From assembly GCA_030745285.1 (NCBI GenBank), contig JASLOV010000312.1:1-20318 (forward strand): a DNA stretch of 20,318 nucleotides, written 5' to 3'. The notes below the pieces were generated by a model that did not search any database, had not been told where the DNA came from, and saw only the letters and a list, made by a program, of their open reading frames with translations. Of this stretch, positions 15,124 to 20,318 are shown in pieces; within the stretch, counting starts at the first letter, position 1; each line of letters starts with the position of its first letter. The stretch is from Dehalococcoidia bacterium. GTDB lineage: Bacteria > Chloroflexota > Dehalococcoidia > UBA2979. Made by a program: the position numbers and the translations under genes.

Positions 15124-15972
15124 ATGTTTGCCACAATCGGTCACACCTTTGAACTGATCAAGATGAGCTGGCGCGTCTTCCAGAAGGACCGCGAGCTGAT
15201 CTTCTTCCCGATCATGTCCGCGTTCGCCATGATCGCGGTTGTCGGTGCCTTCGCCCTGGTCGCCGCCTCCACCGGCACGTTCGACCGCATGGAGGCGGTA
15301 CAGGACAAGGTGCCCGGCGCGGAGATGTCGGCGGCCGACGTGGTGATGGGCGTTCTGATCTTCTTCTTCACGACCTTCATCGGCATCTTCTTCAACGCGG
15401 CGCTGATCGCGGCGGCGCTCGAGCGACTCCGCGGCGGCGACCCGAACGTCGCGTCCGGGCTGAGGCATGCGATGCGCCACATCCACGCCATCATCGGCTG
15501 GGCCGTGATCGCGGCGACCGTGGGGCTGCTGCTGCAGCTGTTGCGAAACCTGGCCCGCGACCGTTTCGGGTTCCTCGGCGAGATCGCCGTGTCGGCGGTG
15601 GGCGGCGTCTGGGCCTATCTGACCTTCTTCGTCGTGCCGGTGCTGGTGGCCGAAGGCCTTGGACCGATCGAGGCGTTCAAGCGTTCGAAGTCGATGTTTA
15701 CGAAGACGTGGGGGCGGCAGTTCACCGCGTCGTTTGGCTTCGGTCTCGTCTACCTGCTGGCGGTACTGATCGCGCTGATCCCGACGGCGATCATGTTCTT
15801 CATCCACCCCATCCTCGGCATTGCCGTCGGAGCGTTCCTGTTCGCCATCGCGCTCGGCACCGTGGCGGCGATGGAGGGTATCTTCAAGGCCGCCCTCTAC
15901 GAGTACGCCAACGGCGAAGCCCCGATGGAGTTCGACACCCCGACCCTCTCCGGCGCGTACCGGGCGCTCTAG
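15124..15972 (+). CDS. DUF6159-like multi-pass membrane protein
   Basis: A 282-residue integral membrane protein of unknown function. The N-terminus (FELIKMSWRVFQKDRELIFFPI) is the characteristic opening of DUF6159 proteins: an amphipathic lead followed by the first membrane helix. About six hydrophobic segments follow, including the Phe-rich GVLIFFFTTFIGIFF and AYLTFFVVPVLVAEGLG, then a conserved-looking AFKRSKSMFTKTWGRQF loop. No catalytic motif is visible, so I assign no activity. The ATG at 15124 was chosen over an in-frame upstream ATG (14986) because the hydrophobic family start is here and TATAAT lies just upstream; the longer reading would add 46 Arg/Pro-rich residues and cross the MscS promoter. 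It is convergent with the lipoprotein gene (32-base gap). Confidence 0.82.
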   Translation: MFATIGHTFELIKMSWRVFQKDRELIFFPIMSAFAMIAVVGAFALVAASTGTFDRMEAVQDKVPGAEMSAADVVMGVLIFFFTTFIGIFFNAALIAAALERLRGGDPNVASGLRHAMRHIHAIIGWAVIAATVGLLLQLLRNLARDRFGFLGEIAVSAVGGVWAYLTFFVVPVLVAEGLGPIEAFKRSKSMFTKTWGRQFTASFGFGLVYLLAVLIALIPTAIMFFIHPILGIAVGAFLFAIALGTVAAMEGIFKAALYEYANGEAPMEFDTPTLSGAYRAL

Positions 15973-16004
15973 GCGCGCTCGCTCGACTCTCCCGGCAGTG
16001 ACTG

Positions 16005-16850
16005 CTACGGGACGTCGGCCGAACCAATGTCGATCGGGCCGTTCGAGGTGCGGATGCGCAGCGTCGCGCCGCCGCCGGCGATGCGGCCGCGCAGCACGCC
16101 CGGGCCGCGCACCGGCTCAAGCACCGCGTAACGCGAGCTGATCACCCCCGCCGTCGTCTCCGCATCGAGCAAGAGCGAGGGCTGCCCGGTGAGACGGACG
16201 GTGACCGACGAGTTGGTGGTGGTCAGCTCGTTCGAGCTATCCGGCTCGATCGTGCCGTAGTACCGCACCGCGCCGTTGCTGGTCTCGATCGTCACCGGGC
16301 CACCGCGGTGACCGGTCACCGTCACATCCGCACCGGACGTCCGCAGGTCCAGCGCGCCATGCTGGCCCTCCACCATCACGGGCCCGTCGCCATTGCGGAC
16401 GGTGACCGCGCCATCACCGCCGAGCACGGTGACGGAGCCGTTCCCGGTCTCGATCGTGCCGCCCCCGATCGGGCCCGCTTCGATCGTGACGTTCGTCTCG
16501 TCCGCCTGCACGCGGTACGCCGTCCCCGGCGGCACACGCACCGTCAACTCCGCGCCGCCTTCGCTGACCAGCGAGAGCAGCGAGCGCTCACGCAGCACCT
16601 GCACGCGGACCACCGCGCCGTCGGCGGTCGCCGTCTGCTCGTAGCGGTCGGCGTCGTAGCTGCCGGTGACGACCACCGCGCCCGCCAGGGACGCGCCGAT
16701 CGTGACGTCCGCGTCGTCCACCTCCACGACGAGCGTGACCGGACCCTCGACGGCGAAGCGGCGATCGATCGCACCCCGGGCGCCCTCGCGACAGGCGGTG
16801 AGCAGCAGCATCGCCGCGATGACCAGCAGGATGACGCGCGTCAGGCGCAC
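16005..16850 (-). CDS. Lipoprotein with DUF4097-like beta-repeat (putative adhesin) domain
   Basis: A 281-residue exported lipoprotein. From the GTG at 16850 the product opens with RLTRVILLVIAAMLLLTAC, a short signal peptide with lipobox LTAC (lipidated Cys20). The rest is a right-handed beta-helix-like repeat of about 18 residues, with units such as GGTIETGNGSVTV, DGAVTVRNGDGPVMV and GPVTIETSNGAVRYYG. This is the pattern of DUF4097 proteins, which are often found beside ABC-2 or phage-shock-type membrane genes. Function is unknown. It begins 16 bases after the stop of the ABC permease, in the same direction, so it is probably the last gene of that operon. A further upstream GTG (16913) would overlap the permease and bury the signal peptide, so I reject it. 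Confidence 0.82.
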   Translation of the reverse strand: MRLTRVILLVIAAMLLLTACREGARGAIDRRFAVEGPVTLVVEVDDADVTIGASLAGAVVVTGSYDADRYEQTATADGAVVRVQVLRERSLLSLVSEGGAELTVRVPPGTAYRVQADETNVTIEAGPIGGGTIETGNGSVTVLGGDGAVTVRNGDGPVMVEGQHGALDLRTSGADVTVTGHRGGPVTIETSNGAVRYYGTIEPDSSNELTTTNSSVTVRLTGQPSLLLDAETTAGVISSRYAVLEPVRGPGVLRGRIAGGGATLRIRTSNGPIDIGSADVP

Positions 16851-16866
16851 TCCGTTCAGTCCGCGG

Positions 16867-17685
16867 TCAAGCGTTGCGAGTGGTGAGGGCGCGCAACTGC
16901 CAGCGCCCCGCACTCAGCTCCCGGGCCTCGAACGCGCGCAGCGCCAGCGCGGTCAGCAGCACGAATGCGCCGATCAGGACGGCAGCGTGCCAGAGCACGG
17001 GGCCATCGAACAGCACCGTCGGGCCGTCCGCGTAATAGAAGGGGCTCACGAAGTGCAGCGGCTCGAGCGTGTCGTTGAGGTTCGAGACCGAGTTCAGCAG
17101 CCAGACGGTGACCGTCTCCGCCGCCACCAGACCGCCGGCGACGCCTCGTGACGGGGTCACGGCCGCGACCAGCAGCCCGAGGCCAGCGCAGGCGAGCATC
17201 AGCGGCACGAGGCTGAACATTGCCCGCACCAGCACAAAGGCGGGGACATCGAGGTCGATGATCAGTGCGGGAATGAGCAGACCGATCGCCCCCGCGGTCG
17301 CGATCAACAGCGCACCGGCAACCAGCCCGCCTGTGCGCCCCAGGAACAGCCGCCGCCGCGATAGCGGCTGCGCGAGCACGAGGTCAAGCGCGCCTCGCTG
17401 TTCATCGCCCGCAAGCAGAGCCGTCGAGGCGACGACCGCATAGATCGCGACGATCAGCGGCACCAGGCTCATCAGCTCGGTGGTCAGGAAGGCGCGGGGG
17501 TCCCCGAAGTCGAGCTGCTCGGAGCCGAAGAAGGCAAGGTAGCCCTCCGGCATCTCCAGGTCCGCAAACGTGTCCTCAAGCATCGGGAAGAGCGAGACGA
17601 TCAGCGCGGCGTAGAGGCCGACGCCGACGCCGTACGACAGAACCTGCCAGCGCAGGCTGAACAGCGTGTGGCGCAGCACCGCCAT
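16867..17685 (-). CDS. ABC-2-type transporter permease
   Basis: A 272-residue membrane protein with six hydrophobic segments. It starts with the cytoplasmic VLRHTLFSLRWQVLSYG lead typical of ABC-2 permeases. A large external loop follows helix 1 (LEMPEGYLAFFGSEQLDFGD), and the conserved cytoplasmic GDEQRGALDLVLAQPLSRRRLFLGR marks the coupling region of the family. Length is normal. The ATG at 17685 is one base after the stop of the ATPase gene and is preceded by GGGAGGGCAAGG, so the two are translated from one message. It should pair with the upstream ATPase as a dimeric exporter or as a membrane-stress/antibiotic-type transporter; the substrate is unknown. Confidence 0.9.
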   Translation of the reverse strand: MAVLRHTLFSLRWQVLSYGVGVGLYAALIVSLFPMLEDTFADLEMPEGYLAFFGSEQLDFGDPRAFLTTELMSLVPLIVAIYAVVASTALLAGDEQRGALDLVLAQPLSRRRLFLGRTGGLVAGALLIATAGAIGLLIPALIIDLDVPAFVLVRAMFSLVPLMLACAGLGLLVAAVTPSRGVAGGLVAAETVTVWLLNSVSNLNDTLEPLHFVSPFYYADGPTVLFDGPVLWHAAVLIGAFVLLTALALRAFEARELSAGRWQLRALTTRNA

Positions 17686-17686
17686 G

Positions 17687-18649
17687 CTAGCCTTGCCCTC
17701 CCGCGGCCGCGTCCGCGGCCGTCCCCGGGGACGCATCGCTGGAATCAGGCTCGTAGTAGGACATGAACAGCTCCTCCAGGCTGACCTCGTGCGTCTCCAG
17801 GTGCGTCACCCGGAAGTTCGCCAGGCACTTCACCAGCGCGTCCACCCCGGCCACCAGCTCAAGAACAGCCTCCGTGCCGTCGTGCGAGACGACCGTGACG
17901 TCCGGCAGCCCGTCGAATGCGCCGGCGGGAGGCGCGGTCTCAAAGCTGACCAGGAATCGTTGCGGCGCAAGCCGGCGGCGCTCGGCCGGCACCAGCACGT
18001 CGATCACCCGGCCCTCCCGCAACATCGCCACCCGGTCGCAGACCTGTTCGACCTCACCGAGGACGTGGGAGGAGAAGAACACCGTTCCGCCCTGCTGGGC
18101 GATCTCCCGCAGGATCAGTTCCACTTCCTCGCGGACGAGCGGGTCGAGCCCGGTCGTCGGCTCGTCGGCCACCACGAGCGGCGGCTCAAACATCAGCGCG
18201 AGCACGATGCCGACCTTCTGGCGGTTGCCGCGCGACAGTGCGCCGATGCGCCGTGTCGGATCGAGCTGCAGCCGCTCGATCAGTTCGTCGCGCCGCTGCT
18301 CGTGGCGCGGGCGCCCGCCGTTCCCGCCATCCGCCCCGCGCAACGACGCCATCAGCCGCAGGAAGGCGTGCACGTTCATGTCGTCGTACATCTGCGGGTC
18401 GTCGGGCAGGTAGCCGATGCGGGCGCGCACCTCGATCGACTGGCGCTGCGTGTCGAAGCCCAGGATCTCGGCGCGACCGGAAGTGGGCCGGATCAGGTCC
18501 ATCAGAATGCGCAGCGTCGTCGTCTTGCCCGAGCCGTTCGGGCCGAGGAAGCCGAAGACCTCGCCTTCCTCCACCGTCAGATCGAGCCCGTTCAGCGCCA
18601 CCACCGGACCGTAGTCTTTCGTCAGTTGCTCGATGCGAATCGCGTGCAT
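17687..18649 (-). CDS. ABC transporter ATP-binding protein (ABC-2 type)
   Basis: A 320-residue ATPase. Walker A GPNGSGKT is at 36-43, the signature LSRGNRQ at 138-144 (a variant of LSGGQ), Walker B LVVADE at 158-163 followed by the D-loop TTGLDP, and the switch histidine in SSHVL is His195. Residues from about 220 form the C-terminal regulatory domain common in ABC-2 exporters, followed by a Gly/Ala-rich end. An insertion rich in Gly and Arg (ADGGNGGRPRHEQRR, 106-120) sits in the helical subdomain and is not essential to the fold. The gene starts 17 bases after the mobA stop and runs directly into the permease. It powers the permease encoded next. Confidence 0.94.
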   Translation of the reverse strand: MHAIRIEQLTKDYGPVVALNGLDLTVEEGEVFGFLGPNGSGKTTTLRILMDLIRPTSGRAEILGFDTQRQSIEVRARIGYLPDDPQMYDDMNVHAFLRLMASLRGADGGNGGRPRHEQRRDELIERLQLDPTRRIGALSRGNRQKVGIVLALMFEPPLVVADEPTTGLDPLVREEVELILREIAQQGGTVFFSSHVLGEVEQVCDRVAMLREGRVIDVLVPAERRRLAPQRFLVSFETAPPAGAFDGLPDVTVVSHDGTEAVLELVAGVDALVKCLANFRVTHLETHEVSLEELFMSYYEPDSSDASPGTAADAAAGGQG

Positions 18650-18666
18650 GGGTCGGCGACCAGACG

Positions 18667-19293
18667 CTACTCGTCGGCGAGACTGGCGATGCTGTCGCGC
18701 GCCGCCTCGAACTCTTCGGGCGTGTTCACATTCTCGAACGAGCGCCCGTTAACGTCGACGGCCGACCACTGCTCCGGCGTGACGCGGTCGGCTTCGAGCG
18801 CATCAGAGACCGCCATGATGCGCCGCACCCCGGCCGCGATCTGCGCTTCCAGCACCGGCAGCGCGTCGCGCCGAAAGGCGCTGCACAGCGGCTGTGGGCG
18901 GCCGCCGTACATCGGCACAACGAACCGACGCCCGGCCGCCAGCCGTTCGACGAGCAGACGCAACAGCGAGGGCTGGAGGAACGGCATGTCACAGGCCACG
19001 ACCAGGGCAAGGTCGTGGCTCGCCCGGCGCAGCCCGGCGGCGATGCCGATCAGCGGCCCCTCGCCCTCGATCGCGTCTTCCACCACCGCGATCGGGCGCG
19101 CCGACTCGACCGCCGGCAGGACCTGCTGGTGCGAGCGGACGACCACGATCTCGGCTGCCACCTCCGAGAGCACCATGACCGTGCGCTGGAGCAGAGGCAC
19201 ACCGTCCAGCGCCATCGACGCCTTGTCGGTCCCCATGCGCGTCGACCGGCCGCCGGCCAGCACGATCCCCGTGACATCGATCCGTGCTGGCAC
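18667..19293 (-). CDS. mobA: Molybdenum cofactor guanylyltransferase
   Basis: A 208-residue nucleotidyltransferase that joins GMP to molybdopterin to give the bis-MGD-type cofactor. The GTP-binding motif LAGGRSTRMGTDKAS (12-26) is the MobA form rather than the LAAGxS form of the cytidylyltransferase MocA. EGEGPLIGIAAGL (76-88) and the metal-binding aspartate in VVACDMPFL (Asp102) are intact, and the C-terminal ENVNTPEEF is typical. The GTG start has AGGGGGA seven bases upstream. It is divergent from a YqeC-like gene, also linked to molybdenum enzymes. Its four-gene leftward run with the ABC transporter and the lipoprotein is not an obvious functional unit. No molybdate-enzyme structural gene is in the window. 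Confidence 0.92.
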   Translation of the reverse strand: MPARIDVTGIVLAGGRSTRMGTDKASMALDGVPLLQRTVMVLSEVAAEIVVVRSHQQVLPAVESARPIAVVEDAIEGEGPLIGIAAGLRRASHDLALVVACDMPFLQPSLLRLLVERLAAGRRFVVPMYGGRPQPLCSAFRRDALPVLEAQIAAGVRRIMAVSDALEADRVTPEQWSAVDVNGRSFENVNTPEEFEAARDSIASLADE

Positions 19294-19333
19294 GCTGCGG
19301 TCCCCCTGCGTTGCCGGGCCTCCCGAATGTCGC

Positions 19334-19340
19334 GATCATA
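19334..19340. promoter_or_regulatory. Overlapping back-to-back -10-like elements between mobA and yqeC-like gene
   Basis: On the plus strand GATCAT (19334-19339) ends seven bases before the ATG of the YqeC-like gene. On the minus strand TATGAT (19340-19335) lies about 41 bases before the mobA GTG, with a ribosome site in between. The two hexamers share five base pairs, so polymerase could occupy only one at a time. I see no strong -35 for either. Confidence 0.35.
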
Positions 19341-19346
19341 GCTCCC

Positions 19347-20117
19347 ATGGACCTCTGGGACGCCCTCGACCTCGACGCGACGGCAGGTGGCCCGCCCGTG
19401 GTTGCGATCGTCGGCGGCGGCGGCAAGACGGCACTGCTCTACCGCCTCGGGCGTGACGCGGAGGCCCGCGGTCTGCGGGCCGTGCTGGCGGGCACGACGC
19501 GGTTCACCGCTGAGGCGCGCGGGCGCATGCCGCCGATCGTCGGCGCGGACGACGCCGCCCTCCCGCCCCTAGTGGAGGCGGCGCTGCGGTCGTCGCCGGT
19601 CGTCGTCGCCTCCTCCGGGACCGAGCCGCAGGGGCGGCTGGCCTCAATCTCCGTCGAGACCGCAGAGGTCTTCGCCGCCTTCGACGGCCTCGGTCTGCTC
19701 GCGCTCGAGGCGGACGGCAGCAAGATGCTCCCCTTCAAGGCGCCGGCGGAGGGTGAACCGGTGGTCACACCCTCCGCGACGCACGTCGTCACCGTCGTCG
19801 GCGCAGACGCCATCGACTGCCCGCTCGACGAGCGGCACGTGCACCGACCGGAGCGCATTCGCGCGCTCGCCGGACCGGCAAACCCGGCCGACCTCGCGAC
19901 TTGCAGCGTCGAACTGATCACGGCCGTGCTGGCGCACCCCGACGGCGGCCGCAAGCACGTCGGCGGCCGGCGCTTCGCGGTGCTGGTGAACAAGGCCGAC
20001 CTCGCGCCATCGCGGGCGCGCGATCTCGCACTCGTACTGCGCGACGCTGGCATCGAACGTGTCGTCATCGCCTCCTTGCGCGACGAAGCTGAGACCGTGC
20101 GCGAGCTGCTGACCTGA
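19347..20117 (+). CDS. yqeC: YqeC-like molybdenum (selenium-dependent) hydroxylase accessory protein
   Basis: A 256-residue P-loop protein of the YqeC family (TIGR03172-like), whose members are found with molybdenum hydroxylases such as xanthine dehydrogenase. The nucleotide loop GGGGKT is at 23-28 (AIVGGGGKTALLYRLG), AGTTRFT at 48-54, the conserved EADGSKMLPFKAP at 121-133, and the DERHVHRPER segment at 161-170. LVNKADLA near residue 215 resembles an NKxD base-recognition motif, which supports nucleotide hydrolysis. The biochemical role of the family is not firmly known. The ATG at 19347 begins the family-like sequence; the frame is open upstream into the mobA start and is not needed. There is no Shine-Dalgarno. 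Divergence from mobA over 53 bases supports a shared role in cofactor or enzyme maturation. Confidence 0.85.
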   Translation: MDLWDALDLDATAGGPPVVAIVGGGGKTALLYRLGRDAEARGLRAVLAGTTRFTAEARGRMPPIVGADDAALPPLVEAALRSSPVVVASSGTEPQGRLASISVETAEVFAAFDGLGLLALEADGSKMLPFKAPAEGEPVVTPSATHVVTVVGADAIDCPLDERHVHRPERIRALAGPANPADLATCSVELITAVLAHPDGGRKHVGGRRFAVLVNKADLAPSRARDLALVLRDAGIERVVIASLRDEAETVRELLT

Positions 20118-20158
20118 GCGAGAGCCCGAGGAGCGCCCGGAAAGTGTGCGTCGGCGCA

Positions 20159-20187
20159 CTGAGGGGGCTGGGAGCGGACGCTACGAT
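20159..20187 (+). promoter_or_regulatory. Possible promoter CTGAGG-N17-TACGAT for the last gene
   Basis: CTGAGG (20159-20164) and TACGAT (20182-20187) are 17 bases apart. A start about seven bases downstream leaves a leader of roughly 30 bases containing the GAGGAG ribosome site. The -35 match is partial. Confidence 0.35.
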
Positions 20188-20223
20188 CGATGCAGCGATT
20201 CAGCCCACCACGAGGAGCCACCG

Positions 20224-20318
20224 ATGTCCGACCTCAGCGACTTTCGAGCGTCGAAGGACTACTTCTTCCGCCGGGACCACCAGGCGCCGCTCACCCCGGC
20301 CCAGCAGTCCTCGTTCAA
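20224..20318 (+). CDS. Probable DUF1684 family protein, 3' truncated
   Basis: Only the first 31 codons are in the window. The ATG is preceded by GAGGAG with seven-base spacing. The residues SDFRASKDYFFRRDHQAPLT followed by PAQQSSF match the usual opening of DUF1684 proteins: a short helix with FR..KD..F, then a PLT/PL segment before the first strand. The product's function is unknown in that family. The call rests on a short stretch and could change with the rest of the gene. Confidence 0.6.
   Translation, partial: MSDLSDFRASKDYFFRRDHQAPLTPAQQSSF

Noticed and set aside
17666..19456. A 596-codon open frame on the plus strand
   Set aside because: It lies opposite the ABC ATPase and mobA, whose motifs are unmistakable. 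It is rich in Arg, His and Gln with no domain, as expected of an antisense frame in GC-rich DNA.

Overview
The window is GC-rich bacterial chromosome, densely coded on both strands. I see 20 protein genes (two cut by the window edges), no RNA gene, no insertion sequence and no CRISPR array. No stretch over 300 bases lacks a gene; the longest gap is about 200 bases (1387-1588). The gene set has a thiolase/DUF35 pair, an LLM oxidoreductase, ClpS, a GGQ release-factor-like protein with a C-terminal extension, an ECF sigma/FecR-like pair, and MobA/YqeC. GTG starts are common and several starts look leaderless. This would fit a GC-rich Chloroflexota (Dehalococcoidia/Thermomicrobia-like) or actinobacterial-type genome. 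That placement is inference from style, not a marker-gene result.

Region 1 (1-4988) is acyl-CoA metabolism: a thiolase lacking its N-terminus, a DUF35 zinc-ribbon/OB-fold partner, an AMP-forming acyl-CoA ligase, a crotonase-fold protein that has lost both classical hydratase glutamates, and a divergent metallo-beta-lactamase-fold hydrolase. Together they suggest activation and breakdown of a carboxylic acid of unknown structure.

Region 2 (5101-10814) is mixed housekeeping: a CaCA-type cation/Ca2+ antiporter, an LLM flavin-dependent oxidoreductase overlapping clpS by four bases, a GGQ-domain ribosome-rescue-like protein, argC, and an MFS transporter whose stop codon lies three bases from that of argC.

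Region 3 (10907-13869) is an envelope/stress-type module: a small secreted Gly/Arg/Gln-rich protein, a strong hairpin, an ECF-type sigma factor, and its ATGA-coupled one-pass FecR-like membrane partner. After the FecR-like stop codon the same frame stays open for 48 codons of collagen-like Gly-X-Y repeat. It ends in a TAG that shares the tetranucleotide CTAG with the stop of the convergent MscS gene.

Region 4 (13866-19293) holds an MscS-type channel divergent from a DUF6159-like multi-pass membrane protein, then a leftward cluster mobA > ABC ATPase > ABC-2 permease > beta-repeat lipoprotein.

Region 5 (19347-20318) has a YqeC-like molybdenum-hydroxylase accessory protein divergent from mobA (the two -10-like elements overlap back to back) and the first 31 codons of a probable DUF1684 protein.

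The best cross-cutting signal is promoter architecture. At five gene starts with no Shine-Dalgarno a TANNNT hexamer sits 5-7 bases before the start codon (a sixth start has a weaker GATCAT). This predicts leaderless mRNAs at those genes, while their neighbours have ordinary ribosome binding sites.
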